Shown in pieces: positions 21,643 to 32,830 of a stretch of DNA of 64,000 nucleotides. Source of the DNA: Ceratopteris richardii (lineage: Eukaryota > Streptophyta > Polypodiopsida > Polypodiales > Pteridaceae); the NCBI GenBank assembly GCA_020310875.1, contig CM035407.1:88315632-88379631 (forward strand), read 5' to 3'. The position numbers and the translations under genes were made by a program. Positions within the stretch are counted from its first letter, which is position 1. Every line of letters begins with the position of its first letter. The notes beneath the pieces were generated by a model. That model made no database searches. It was not told the DNA's origin and saw only the letters and a list, made by a program, of their open reading frames with translations.

Positions 21643-21963
21643 GAAGGAATGAGGTTTATGACCTTATATCTTTATGTGTGCAGCTTGCAAATTTAAGAAC
21701 TTTGATATTTCTGGCAAGCTACTATCTATTTTAATGCACAATTATGCATAGCCTTACAACTTGACTCAAAACTCCAGGTAGAAGGCTACATTGTGATACA
21801 TGAACTTAGGAACACTATGTAACACAGCCATATGCATGAAAGAGACCTCCAATGGTGTTCCTTGAAAAAGTTTGGCCTTGCTAAGTTCAATACAAAGATG
21901 AGTCTTAAGTTTGGCTAGACAAGTGTTGCAATCAAGACAGTTGCAAATGCTGCACCATCCCAT
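21643..21963. other. 3' flank of the PPR gene
   Basis: AT-rich with no recognisable coding. It presumably contains the PPR 3' UTR. No E2 or DYW-like sequence is seen in any frame after the PPR stop codon. It ends at the left LTR of copia C. Confidence 0.5.
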
Positions 21964-22193
21964 TTTTGATATATTTAGGTAGTGATGTGTGTGAACACAC
22001 TAGGACCCTCGGGGCACATTTTTCCCTCTTTAGGAGGTTTTTTCCCCCCGTTTGTATATATGCCTATAACCCTAAGGGGTCACTTATCTTTGTACATTCT
22101 CTCGGTAATATATTTAGGATTGTGTGTTGTGTTCCAAGCTTCTTCTTCTTCCTTGTGCTGTTTGCGTGCTTCCGCATACCTCAAACTCCAATA
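21964..22193 (+). repeat. 5' LTR of copia C (230 bp)
   Basis: It aligns along its whole length with the 3' LTR of element B. Both termini are mutated (TTTTGATATA for TGTTGATATA at the start, CCAATA at the end). It lies directly upstream of the PBS. Confidence 0.82.
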
Positions 22194-22195
22194 AT

Positions 22196-22207
22196 TGGTA
22201 TCAGAGC
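22196..22207 (+). promoter_or_regulatory. primer binding site of copia C
   Basis: TGGTATCAGAGC, two bases after the LTR end; initiator tRNA-Met type. Confidence 0.93.
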
Positions 22208-22541
22208 AGATCACTGCTTCATCTAGGGCATTGTCGACACCCCTTCAGTCACTATCTTAGAATCGCATGAAAATTGGTGAGGATACTCAAGGTGATTAGG
22301 AGTTCAAAACAGCTTCGCTATATCGTTCAAAATCACGATCTGAGCTCGTTTTGGCCTCCGAACGCACTATCACAATGCTTGTGTAGGAAATTTTGTCTTT
22401 TTGTGCCAGAGATATATTTAGGTTTCGGTTCGCCAGTATAAGCTCCTCGAAGTTTGCTACAGGTTTAGCAGAACTCAACAGGGTAGTTCTGTTCAACTTT
22501 TTGACATACAATCATTTTTCTGCATCAGGGTATTTTAGTTA

Positions 22542-23488
22542 GTGGCCATGGCTGGTAGCAGTGATGTATTCCGTATGCTGGCCATTGAGGATAACTTAGA
22601 TGGTACCATTTACCTCTCATGGGTTTATATGATGCGTCGTGTATTGGTTGCAAAAGGATTGTGGAATATTGTGGAGGATGTTGAAAAACGTCCTACTACA
22701 TCTTCAAATACAGTTACTGAAGCGGATAAAGATGGCGTTGAAGATGGTGATATTCTTTAGGTTCTTGTTCGTGCTACGATTCGTGCTCCACCTTCTACTA
22801 AAAAACTGGCAGAGATGCTCAGGCAATGCATATCCTTATCTATCAAACATGCAATTATTCCTCAAATTCGCTCCTGTAAAACAACAAAGGATGTTTGGGA
22901 TACACTTACTACTTTATACCATGCAAGGAATGAGGCTCGTGTTGCTTACCTCTGAAACCAATTGGAGAGTGAATACATGAATGACAAAGATTTCAAGGAA
23001 AGTTCTTTGATAAAGATCAAAGATTTGAAGGAGCAAATGATTTCTGTCGACGAAGTCTTGCTTGATAGTCCACATGTGGAGACTGCTACGGTCTTCCAAA
23101 TTCATATCAAAGTTTTGCTTCTACTCTTCGATTGATGATGAAAGGCAATTCAAATGCCTTAACATTTGAGGAGTTAGTCTCTTTTCTCTTGTAGGAAGAT
23201 CAATATGGGCTTAACATGTCCATTATGCGTGTTGCAGATCAAGTTTTCCTAGCTAGTCACAAGGGCGAAGGTAAATGGAGATCATCTACTAGTAAGCAGA
23301 AATCTCCTAACTCTGCACAATCAAAGAAGAATGATAGAGACGAGAAGGAAACAAAAAAGAAGAAATTGTTTTGCAAGTACTATAAAGGAAATGATCATAT
23401 CATAAAGAGATGTCTAAAACTAGATGCAAAAGAGGCAAAGAAAAAAGAGGCTGGAATGGTTGTTGCAAAGCCTCTATACCCAAATTAG
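22542..23488 (+). pseudogene. copia C gag
   Basis: It starts MAMAGSSDVFRMLAIEDNLD at 22542 and runs to a TAG at 22758-22760. The frame then continues as LVRATIRAPPSTKKLAEML and TKDVWDTLTTLYHARNEARV with further stops. The C-terminal piece 23216-23488 has a Lys-rich stretch and a zinc knuckle in which the second Cys is replaced (LFCKYYKGNDHIIKRC). It is a typical copia gag of about 300 residues with at least three breaks. Confidence 0.78.
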
Positions 23489-23559
23489 AGTTTGCAAATC
23501 TTATGTAGAATGAAGAATGGGCATTTACCATTGTTTGCAGTTATGACCCATCTTCTCAT

Positions 23560-23990
23560 GAACAGTATATGTTTGCAGTAGACTCAAATGTTTGGTACTT
23601 TGATAGTGGGGCAACCAAACGTATTATCTCACAGCGTAATTTCTTCACTTCACTTGAGCAAGCCCCTACAAGGAATACTATCACATGTGCAAACAACTCC
23701 TCTTATCCTATCATGAGAGTTGGTAAGATCATTTTGAGTTCTTTCACATTATCGAATGCTTTATCTGTGCCAGGGATCAAGAAAAAATTATTATCAGTTT
23801 GAGCATTAGCCAAGATCGGCTTGGTTGTGAAATTTGTTGATGATAAATGTAGAGTTAATGCTCTGTCAAATGGCAACATCATTATTGCTTTTGGCATTTT
23901 ATATCGTGGGTTGTATAAGCTCATAGATTATGAAAAATCTGTGAATGATTCAACATGTGCATTTCAAGATTCTCAAGCAATCTCAAATGC
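23560..23990 (+). pseudogene. copia C aspartic protease
   Basis: Within 23569-23802 the active site YFDSGATKRI (Asp-Ser-Gly) is intact near residue 10-19 of the open stretch, followed by NNSSYPIMRVGKIIL and SNALSVPGIKKKLLSV. A TGA then interrupts the frame. Downstream to 23990 the usual protease-to-integrase linker can be followed (IIIAFGILYRGLYKLID). Element B has DSW at the same site, so C is closer to the ancestor. Confidence 0.75.
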
Positions 23991-23999
23991 AAAGCTTTG

Positions 24000-24760
24000 A
24001 CATGGGTACTTTGGTCATTTGAATTTTGCTAGTTTGCTATCCCTGCAGAAAACTAAAATGATGTCCTCTCTGCCCAAACTTGAGGCACCTGATAAAAATG
24101 TCCATGACAGGTATATTTTTGGAAAAAATGCAATATTCGTCCTTCCCAAAAGATGGTTAAGTACAAGCTACTCAAAAATTAAAGCTGTTCACAATGATGT
24201 TTGTGGTCCTATGCAAACATCTTCTTTTGGGAACCATATTTACTTCGTGACTTTCATTTTTAATTTTTTCAAGCACGCATGGGTATATCCATTGAAAGCA
24301 AAGTCCGAAGTGTTTATGTGCTTCAAAAAGTTTTTGTTCTTGGTTGAAAATCTGTAAACATGTGAAATAGATACCCTCCGTTCTGATCGAGGGAAGGAAT
24401 ATATATCTTCTAATTTTAATGCATTCCTGGCTGAATGTGGGATAAAACATCAGTATACAATGCCATATATACCTCAACAAAATGGAGTTGCTCAAAGGAA
24501 GGACATGTCACTCATGGAGATGGTGAGGTGTATGGTCAAGAGTCAGACTTTACCACATAGTTTCTAGCTTGAGGTTGTTATGTCAGCAACATATGTACTT
24601 AACATGTGTCCCACTAAAGCATTATAGTCTATCACTCCATATGAGGCTTGGCATGGTCGTAAGCCATCTGCCTGTCTTTGATTGTCTTGCATATGCATTA
24701 GTGCCTGAACAACAACACATGAAATCGGATGATAAAGTAGTGAAATGTATTCTTGTTTGA
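24000..24760 (+). pseudogene. copia C integrase remnant
   Basis: Landmarks in order are HNDVCGPMQTSSFGN near 24190, a HAWVYPLKAKSEVFMCFKKF stretch near 24270-24330, and MPYIPQQNGVAQRKDMS near 24460. A terminal part (RLGMVVSHLPVFDC) leads toward the RT linker. Stops near 24355 and 24566 and small indels break the frame. Catalytic positions are partly retained. Confidence 0.72.
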
Positions 24761-25156
24761 TACATTTTTGAAAGCAAAGAGTGTCTTTTGTATCATCTAT
24801 ATACTAAACATATTTTGGCTAGCTATGATGTTGTTTTTGTGGGAGATGCTATTCAGCCATTACTTTCATGTACTAAGAAGACATCAATTAGCTCGAAAGA
24901 TATGTATGATACTTTGGTGCCTCTTTGTATAGGTGGATAATCTAGTGCTGGTCCAAATGAGGTAATTTCTCAGCCTTTACATGTTTCACATGATGATGGA
25001 GATTATTCCATATCTGATGCAGATTTACATGATGCGTCTTTGTCATATCGTCCTTGTTCAAGATCTCTGAGTGCTTCTTTTGCATTAGATTGCTATGCTA
25101 TGAATGCCTCTAGTCTTTGTGATGAAAAATGATACCTAGTCTTTATATGACTAATG

Positions 25157-25330
25157 GTACCAATGGCCTTCTTGCCTCCTGGCAAGCTGAAGTGTAAGCA
25201 TGATAGAACAATTGACAAGTATAAGGCTAGCCTTCTTGCCTCCTGACAAGAAGGCCATTTGTACTAAGTGGGTATACAAGCTGAAGCGTAAGCATGATGG
25301 AATAGTTGACAAGTATAAGGCTAGGCTTGT
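25157..25330. repeat. scrambled direct and inverted duplication inside copia C RT
   Basis: AAGTATAAGGCTAG and GTAAGCATGATRGAA occur twice about 93 bases apart (25193-25231 and 25288-25325). TTGCCTCCTG also occurs twice. The stretch GGTACCAATGGCCTTCTTG (about 25156-25174) is the near-exact inverse complement of the intact CAAGAAGGCCATT-GTAC region at 25247-25266. This is a local template-switch scar. Confidence 0.75.
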
Positions 25331-25665
25331 TGCAAAAGGTTATGCTCAAGAAAGAGGCATTGATTTTGATGAGACCTTTGCATCTATAAGCTGAATGACT
25401 ATTGTTCATAGCATCTGTGCACTTGTAGCTCATCATGGTTGGAACGTTATCAGTTGGACATTACAAAATGTATTTCTGAATGATGACTTGCATGAAGAAG
25501 TGTATGTTTTTCATCCCCGTGGTTTTGTTCAAAGAGGGCATGAAAAAAAATGTGTGCAAATTGAAAAAGGCATTATATGGTTTGAAGCAAGCACCACATA
25601 CTTGGTATGAAGATACATGCCTACTTGATTGCACATGGTTTTGAGAACAATCCAACTAAGAGCAC
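25200..25665 (+). pseudogene. copia C N-terminal reverse transcriptase fragment
   Basis: FLPPDKKAICTKWVYKLKRK, DKYKARLVAKGYAQERGIDF and LHEEVYVFHPRGFVQRGHEK mark the fingers region of a copia RT. The element ends before the YVDD box. A stop splits the stretch near 25392 and a frameshift lies near 25440-25460. Upstream, 25157-25290 carries a scrambled duplicate of the same region. Confidence 0.78.
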
Positions 25666-28045
25666 GATCATGAGTAATGGGGATTAATGGAAGAGGGTAG
25701 GTCCATTACTAGGCACCATCAAATCCCAACATTTTCCCTTTAAGACATTACACACAAGATACAACGTCCAAGAGAATACAAAATGTAATGTGGGTGAAAG
25801 ATTGCCCTATGCATATGCGATGATGGTGTCAATGTCAATCCGAAGATCGAGATAACTTGCTCCATTTTTAATCTCTATGAATCTTGAGAGGATCAAACCC
25901 AATTCTTTATGGGAAAATCAGAAATGAAGTGACACTTCAATGCGCTTGGCCTTCATATGATAGATTAGATTCTTAATTAATAGCGTAGCTTTGTGTTCTT
26001 CATCATAAAGAGTACGTAATTGATGCTTTACTTCAAAGTGTCTAATTGAGCGAAAGAGCATAAAACTTCTTCACACACACCAATAGCCATAACATATCCC
26101 TTTTCTTTTGTACAATCTATCATACACTTTTAAAGTTTAAATGTCCAATAATGACACAATATAAAAATATACTCTAAAGAGACTTTCTATTATCAATGAA
26201 AATTTTGGCCGTTTCTTCAAGTGAGTCCAAAGATGATTTGTTGACTACATGAATCACAAAAGCAATATCATGTCTTATTATGATCATGATATATGCATTA
26301 GAATACTAAGAGCACATGAATAAGATATCTTCATGTAGTCAATATAATATTGAGACTTGGGATGATCATCTTTGTTCAATTTCTTGTATGTAAATAATGG
26401 AACTTGAGGATTTTTTCTTTTTGCATATTGAAATATTGCAAAACTTTGTAGATATACTCAAGCTAGGAAAATTAGGCATTTTGTAATTTATTGGGAGTAA
26501 TGTACATGCAAAATATATAGCTAGCATCAATTAAGTTCTTCACATCAAATTGAGATCTAAGACCTTTTTGGAGACTTACAGATCCAATTTAACATGAAAG
26601 TATCAGGTTGCATTGCATATGTACATGTTCCAAATGCTACAACCCAATCACACACTAGGTAAGGTAAGCAGAGATGGTGTTTGATGAAATGGCAAGCTTT
26701 TATGCTGATGCAACAGGGTTAAATGTTGACTCAAAACGATAGACGAAATGCTAGAAACTCAAGTGGACGATCTCTAGTTTTGAGTGGACCATATGTGTCA
26801 CCTAACAATAGTTCCAACTCAAATCTATGGAGTGGAAGATTGCATGGAAGTTTGAGTCTAGCATATTTTTGAACTACATCGAAGAAAGGTAAAGAAAATA
26901 TTTCTACTAGAAATAAAACATCTACAGGTTTTGAAGATATTGATTGAAAGTCAAGCGGTTTGGAAAAGAGCCTTGATGAGGAACTTGGATTTCCATCTGT
27001 GGAGACTCAAGGGTAAGAAAGGCACATGAAAATTATACAACAAGAAGAAGTGATCTAGGTCCAAGAAGATCTGGGAGTATGTGAAATTTAGTGCAATGAT
27101 TAACATATGATAGCCACATGGATCTTCATTTTGCTTACATGACAAGGTAATACATTAGGGGAAAAAGTGAGCCTTTATGGTCCTTTTAGATTATAGAACG
27201 ATTAGTGATGGACCAATCACAAGAGGGTAGTGGCCACAATGTATATCCTATAAAATACTAGGTTGAAGGGGAGAGATGGGACAAATTTCTCCCTTATTTA
27301 ATGAGCTTCCTCTAGAGAGAGAAGGAATCTTGTAACTTGGCTAGGCCCAGAAATTCAAATTTTTTAAAAAGTTGAAAAACTCATCATAACAATAAGAATG
27401 GACCCCTCATTACTTTTTAGGATGAAAGATACTCCTTTTGACCCAAATTCAAAATCCATGCATGTTTTGAGTTGAAAGAAATGATTTTTTTCCCAAAAAA
27501 CTAAAAAAAAAGTTATTTCCCTCCTAAGCCTCCCATTTTCATACCCAGCTCCCAAAAAGTCATCTTTTTCTACTACTTTCTCTCTATAACACACCATTGA
27601 AGCTCTTGTTTCTACATTCCAACCTATTTGCATCTCTTGTTTCAAACTAATATTGTACCTTGAAGACATTCAACTTCAATGACAACATCTTAAGCTTCTA
27701 GGTGAACAAAAGATGAAGTCCTCGCATTAATATGTCACAATATCAAAGCTACATATGGACAATGGATATCACATGAATATTCCAAAGGTGCATGTGTGTA
27801 CATGCAACCCTCTAGGGTTGGCCTCATTGAGTTAGAGATTGTGGAAACTTGGATATTATTTCGAAGGGAAATCTACTTGGCTTCACATAGCTTTCCCTTC
27901 CAATGGGATGGTTGTTATTGTATAATATGTTTTTACAATGGCAACTATGAAACTCGAAAACTCTATTGGAATGAGATATCTTGTCAATTGAAATCTATAA
28001 TACTGTATGTTTTATAGTGTTGAATATATTATGAGTTGTCCTCCA
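25666..28045. other. unassigned AT-rich region
   Basis: No protein domain, LTR pair, RNA gene or tandem array is recognised. It contains only short open stretches (longest about 100 residues, 27364-27669 minus) with no known motif. A TATAAAATA-like word lies near 27250. It is probably old decayed repeats. Confidence 0.45.
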
Positions 28046-28099
28046 GAATATTTGATCTAGAATACTTAGGTGAGACTAGGCTATGAGTGACAACAAGCA

Positions 28100-29043
28100 T
28101 CTACACTGCCAAGAAAAGACAAAAGGCATACTTAGATGCACACATCAAGGATAAAGGATTGAAAGAGGGAGACCTAGCATTGGTCTATACACTAAATTAG
28201 GATGCCCGTAAATTAGAAAAACGAGGATATAAACCTATGGTCGTTAATAGAATTTCCACTAGCGGTGTGGTTCGATTGGCCACTCTAGAAGGTGACATCT
28301 TTCCAAGCTATATTAGTGGATGCCTTACAGAGGATATGCTAATGAGACTTAACACTACAAAGAAGCAAAAAGGTGAAGAGTTAAGGGTTAGAGAAGAAGC
28401 ACAGGTAGAGGCTAGAGAGCGCATTAGGCGAAATAAGTTAAGGAGACAAGGCCTAGATTTCAATCCCAATGGCCCAAGATATCACATGGCCATGTGCCAA
28501 AAATCGGGTGTAATTGCTCCTGGAATAATGGACCAATGTCCCTTTGTGACCATAGAGCTAGCACAATGAAAGAGTGTAAGGACTGTGAGAGCCTTGGTTG
28601 ACTCAGGTGCAACAACTAGTGTAGTTAGATTATCATACTGCCAAGATCTAGAATTGAACATCAATTCCATAGGAGCCTATCTCATAGGATTGAGAGGTGT
28701 GGAAACCCCTTGTTTGGGCGAGGTGGAACTTCCCATCTACCTTCAAGATGTCCCAATGACAATCAAGATACGAGTGTGTCAAGATGGTGACATTATGGAA
28801 CCACTTGTCTTGGGTCAAGATTGGATCTATGACCATGTAGTCAACTTAAACCTAAGAAGTCAACTTCTTCAAGTTTGGATACATGAACAATGCATTACAT
28901 TAGAATTAGAGAATGGCATGATCACAGATCTAGGTATCATAGAGTCTCTTAGTTCTTTTAAGACTAATCTTAGAGAAGAAGATGTTGTATGTGTCGAAAG
29001 CTCTATGATGCAGAAGGAGTCAATCATGAAAGAACAAGCTTGA
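28100..29043 (+). pseudogene. gypsy J integrase C-terminus and second (post-integrase) protease domain
   Basis: The first part (28100-28569) matches the integrase GPY-like end of element D (LEKRGYKPMVVNRISTSG, LEGDIFPSYISGC) and a basic helical linker rich in Arg and Glu (REEAQVEARERIRRNKLRRQ). A TGA lies at 28567-28569. The next open stretch (28585-29043) begins ALVDSGATTSVVRLSYCQDL and contains PLVLGQDWIYDHVVNLNL, the two halves of a retropepsin-like fold (DSGA active site and the LGxDW strand). Gaps and stops are few in this domain compared with the rest of the remnant. Confidence 0.82.
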
Positions 29044-29055
29044 ACGTGACTAGAT

Positions 29056-29245
29056 CTTCCCAACTCATATCAGAGTTTTGCTTCTACTCTTTGTTTGATG
29101 ATGAAAGGCAATCCAAATGCCTTAACATTTGAAGAGTTAGTTTCTGTTTTGTTCCAGGAAGATCAATCTAGGCAGAATAGTATTATGCATGTTGTAGATC
29201 AAGCTTTCCTGGCTAATCAGAAGGGAAAAGGCTCTCTCCTTTTTC
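29056..29245 (+). other. 190-bp copia gag patch embedded in gypsy J
   Basis: From TCATATCAGAGTTTTGC to about GCTAATCAGAAGGG this closely matches element C gag at about 23100-23260, including GATGATGAAAGGCAATYC and CCTTAACATTTGA. It sits between gypsy J's protease-like domain and its WVPK tail, where element D has unrelated sequence. There are no LTRs or poly(A) at its ends, so it looks like a recombination or template-switch patch. Confidence 0.8.
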
Positions 29246-29880
29246 AAAGACTAATGTAGCCGCAATAGTTCAACCACATAGGCAAGCAAAACAATATAAG
29301 ACACCTGCTATATCAAATAGACACACAAAATTCAAGAAGAATGTAGTTCCGAGCATGAAGCATATCTCAGTACGAAAGGGGAGAGCAGTCAAATCACAAC
29401 ATTGCAATCAAACTCATTCCCAAAGATGCAAGGGAGAAAGCCAAGGCAAAAAGTAGCAGAATAACGAAGTTTTCTATCTCAAAGAGTACTCCAAATTTGG
29501 GTACCCAAAGCAGTCGATGAAGACAGATCACAATAACACACAAATTTTGGTGCCTAAGGAATTAGTTGCACCGCAACAAGGGCGATTGCACATGTGGGTA
29601 CCCAAGGAACTCTCAACATACACAAAACCCTATGTTCTCCCACATGAGTAAAGTCTCAACAAAGAAATCAAGGAAAGGCAAGGGTCAGAATCAAGCACTG
29701 AGGTCAAAAGAAGATCAATTCACCTCTTTAATAGTACCACAACAAGCAACAAGGGTATGGGCTTGGAAGCCAAAAGCACTAGTAGACCCCATAAAACCAA
29801 AGAGACAACTATGAGGGATACAAAAGTTAGGAAACCATCCAAATATGAAGAAGTTCAAAGTGATTTTTATGCAGCTAAAC
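29246..29880 (+). pseudogene. gypsy J pol tail with WVPK motifs
   Basis: Decayed coding with LVPKELVAPQQG and MWVPKELSTY near 29550-29610, and Lys/Ser-rich sequence after it. It matches the C-terminal tail of element D pol, which has three WVPK motifs. Several stops are present, for example TAG near 29455 and TAA near 29650. Confidence 0.6.
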
Positions 29881-30849
29881 ACTGTTCTACAATGGATCCC
29901 TATAAGGAGGAATGATTAACATCATTTCGAGATCCAATGGATACCTACAAACAAAGATTGCATCAAAATCTGTAAGTAACATCCGAAACCTCGATGAGTG
30001 ACAACCATCTGCCCTTGGCATAACCCCATCTTTTGCACCACTCAGGTCATGCTTTTCCACAATATGCATTAATATAGGGCCACACTATAAGGCCGTGCAT
30101 AGACACAATTGAGAATCCCAGGCACATGAGACACATTTGACATATGTAAACTATTTTATTGATACTGCCCTCTTTCTTCTTGTTTTGTGACATTGTTCCA
30201 AAAAAAAAAGGAAAAAATAAAAGAAGGGACAGGACCATGTGCTCAAAGAACCTCATCAGTGAACCATCAACAAGACATTCAACAACATGGGAAGAATCCC
30301 CTACTTGGGCAACTATAATAATGATAGATTAGGAAACCTCTTTGTTACCCTTGAGCACTTAGCTCAAGACCCAAGTTTTTGCACCATACTTCTTATAATG
30401 CATTCCCCAAGTATGCATACATAGGGCCACATTACAAGGCCATACACAAGACACATATTTTCTTCAACCCATGCACTAACATACTTACCCATCAGTCATT
30501 ATGAGTTAAAAGTACTTGGCATGATAACTATGAAACCCATGTTTGAAAGATCCAGAGGACATAAGGCTATCAACTTCAATACCTATGAAGCAATTCATAG
30601 CGAACAACTCCTCCAAATCAACATTAACCTCTTTTGATTTTGAAAGCTTACAAGTATACCATCATGCTAGAACCAAGAATAAGTACATACAAAGGGGCTA
30701 AAACTTGCAAAATCTAGTAGTGGAAGAACAAGACAACCAACCTTGCTATATTTGGAAGACAAGCCGCTCTTGTTGATACATGATGGACTCTACCTCTCAA
30801 AGCACTACATGGAACAACCACTCTTGGCACTCAAGGTCAAACACAAGGT
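29881..30849. other. decayed region between pol tail and LTR of gypsy J
   Basis: No gene is recognised. There is a degenerate internal repeat: ATAGGGCCACACTATAAGGCC (near 30073, shown as its core) and ATAGGGCCACATTACAAGGCC (near 30421) are about 348 bases apart. No trace of the coiled-coil ORF of element D was found. Confidence 0.45.
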
Positions 30850-31440
30850 GCAAGAACACATCAAAGACGTGGACACACAAGAAGAGGGAGCATATAGGGA
30901 GCTCCAAGAAGTATATGTCAAATTTCTAGAAGAAACCCCTATAAAAAGAGTGATTTTGATCACTAAAACCCATTGTAAATATCATTTGACATTTTTGAAA
31001 CTCCATTTTGTTCAATCCAAGGAGTCCTTGAGCTTGAGGAGTATTAGAAGTGTCTACATACCAATTTTCATAATTTTTACACTCAATCCGAGCCCTCAAA
31101 TTGGCCCTAGAACCTAATTTTTAACTAGGTCGAACACTAGGTATGGACAGGGGAAGCTAGTGAAAAACTATAAAAAGAGCTATAAAGATAAGTTTTGGGG
31201 TTAGCTAATTGGAGAGTAAGCTGATTCTTGAGTATTGTATTTTTGAGCTTGCTAAGAAAGGATTCCATTGTTCCACTCTGTATCTTGCCATGTGTGTGTG
31301 TGTGCGTATGTGTGTGCATGCTTGTGTGCTTCTCACTCACACACTTGTACTCTCACTTGCTCATGGTCATCATACCTTCCTCACATCTTCCCAGATTGAC
31401 AATTATGATGTGGATCTCCTCACGTTGGTACTTGCTATTG
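30850..31440 (+). repeat. decayed gypsy-family 3' LTR of remnant J
   Basis: It aligns with the LTRs of element D read on their coding strand: ATCACTAAAMCCCATTGTAAAT, AAGGAGTCCTTGAGCTTGAGG and CCTAATTTTTAACTAGG cores, a TATA box CTATAAAAAG at 31168-31177, the (TG)n stretch, and CTTCTCACTCAC. The outer end is lost near 31425-31440, where copia G begins. Confidence 0.78.
31292..31330 (+). repeat. (TG)n-rich microsatellite inside gypsy-family LTR (J)
   Basis: An interrupted TG repeat lies downstream of the LTR TATA box. It is at the same place as the (CA)n/(TG)n stretches in both LTRs of element D, so it is an LTR feature rather than a chance repeat. Confidence 0.85.
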
Positions 31441-31461
31441 TGCTAGAGGGACAATAAGCAT

Positions 31462-32073
31462 GTGTATAGAAGTTTGATTGGGTCTTTGAATCATGCTACC
31501 ATTACTAGACCTGATTTATCTTACAGTGTTGGAGTCCCCTCACAATTCATGCATTCATCCACACTTGATCACTTGAATGCAGATAGAAGGATTCTAAGGT
31601 ACATCAGAGTTACAATGAATGAAGGCCTCTATTATGCATATGATTACATAGTGATGTTTGGGCAGATTTTTGTATCATGGACATCAAAGAAACAACCCAC
31701 AGTTGCACTGTCTTCCATAGAGGCAGAATATAGGGCACTTGCTCAACTCACATGTGAGGTAATGTGTTTTAAAAAGCTCTTAAAAGATTTGTATATTCAG
31801 GTTGGCATTGTTCCTTTGATTGGAGATAATATTTCAAGCATCTAACTTGCAAAGAATCCAATGTTCCATGCTAGGAGCAAGCATATAGAAGTGCATTATC
31901 GTTTCATAAGAGAAAAGATTGTGGATAAGCACATGGATATTCATAATGTAAAAACCAAGGAGCAAATTATAGACTTTCTTAAAAAGTTCTTGGATGCAAA
32001 GAGGATGGATCAGCTCAAAGGCATCATAAATATGAAGGAACTAATCCCCACACTTGAAATCAAAGAAGTTTGA
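31462..32073 (+). pseudogene. copia G RNase H and pol C-terminus
   Basis: MYRSLIGSLNHATITRPDLS at the start is the RT/RNase H connection. WTSKKQPTVALSSIEAEYRA and MFHARSKHIEVHYRFIREKI are standard copia RNase H landmarks. The stretch between YAYDY and FVSWTSKK lacks the usual SDADWAGD-type segment, so an internal deletion has removed part of the active site. A TAA at 31843-31845 splits the frame. Pol ends at LEIKEV just before the polypurine tract. Confidence 0.85.
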
Positions 32074-32075
32074 GC

Positions 32076-32086
32076 TCAAGGGGGAG
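32076..32086 (+). promoter_or_regulatory. polypurine tract of copia G
   Basis: CTCAAGGGGGAG directly precedes TCTTAAAAG, the presumed LTR start with TG changed to TC. The same type of tract (CTTGAGGGGGAG) precedes the LTR of element H. Confidence 0.8.
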
Positions 32087-32816
32087 TCTTAAAAGTTATG
32101 TGTTTGCCAGGGCAAGCTCAAGCATATGTTTTTCACTAAATAAGTTAATTGAAGGCTTTTGAGCTTTAGGAAAGTCAAATCACATGTTTGAAGGCACAAC
32201 CTTATCCAAAAGGAGGCACTGAACCACCAAAAGATACTTCAATGAAGAGAAAAAGTCACAAGGTAGATGAAGAGACAAGGAGGGCATGTGAAGAGACATG
32301 GAGGACATCTTAAGAGCCATGGAAGGCTCTCATGGATATTTAAGCACCATCCAAGATCATTCTAAGTGTGTGGATGGTTGGAAGTCAGGCTGCTGCTTAT
32401 AGATGTGTTATCGAGCCATTTTCTATCATAGGAGTTCATAGTCTTTTGTATATATCTCCTACCCTTTACAAAGGGTGTTAAATTTTTATAGCAACATGTT
32501 AGCACTTCCTTTTTTCTTTGTGAGAAGCTCCATTTTCAGAGTTCTTATACTTATTGGAAGAAGAACCATTCTATATCCAAAAGGGTTTTGCCAAATTCTT
32601 CTTGTGCTATGAGTTATATTTGTTTCTTTCTCTGCTTGTTTGTCTTGAAACTTGAAAGGAAAACTAGTCTATCTTGTGTGACTAAGTGACTGGTCTACAT
32701 GTGTCCAATTCCAGTGATTCATAAGTCATTGGAAAGCTCTTAGCGTCTTGTTTATGAGGCTAAAACGATTTGTCAATTGGTTCTAGGAATTCAGAGATAT
32801 ATCAGTTTTAGTGAGT
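32087..32816 (+). repeat. LTR of copia G (about 730 bp)
   Basis: The region is bounded by the PPT on the left and the PBS-like site on the right. It has TATA-like sequences (ATATTTAAG near 32336 and GTATATATC near 32449) and no coding. Terminal TG/CA dinucleotides are not intact at either end, so the limits are approximate. Confidence 0.6.
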
Positions 32817-32818
32817 AT

Positions 32819-32830
32819 TGGTATGAGAGC
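32819..32830 (+). promoter_or_regulatory. degenerate primer binding site of copia G
   Basis: TGGTATGAGAGC differs from the copia PBS TGGTATCAGAGC at one position and lies just after the LTR. Confidence 0.75.

Larger units (their letters stand above)
21964..25665 (+). mobile_element. Ty1/copia LTR retrotransposon C, 3'-truncated
   Basis: Order on the plus strand is 230-bp 5' LTR, PBS, gag, protease, integrase and the start of the reverse transcriptase. It then ends abruptly near AGAGCACG at about 25665, where element B continues to its YVDD region. It is the same family as element B and better preserved in gag and protease, but has multiple stops and frameshifts. No RNase H or 3' LTR remains. 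Confidence 0.88.
28046..31440 (+). mobile_element. Ty3/gypsy remnant J: pol C-terminus, tail and decayed 3' LTR
   Basis: The left end aligns with the integrase C-terminus of element D (KKRQKAYLDAHIKDKGL near 28110). It continues through the second protease-like domain and the WVPK-containing tail to about 29880. After about 1 kb of decayed sequence comes an LTR (about 30850-31440) that is the plus-strand homologue of D's LTRs. Everything upstream of the integrase C-terminus is missing. The third ORF of element D is not seen between pol and LTR. Confidence 0.82.

Noticed and set aside
21643..21963. Missing E2/E+/DYW exons of the PPR gene downstream of the stop
   Set aside because: No PPR-type or deaminase motif (such as HxE or CxxC) found in any frame before the copia C LTR.
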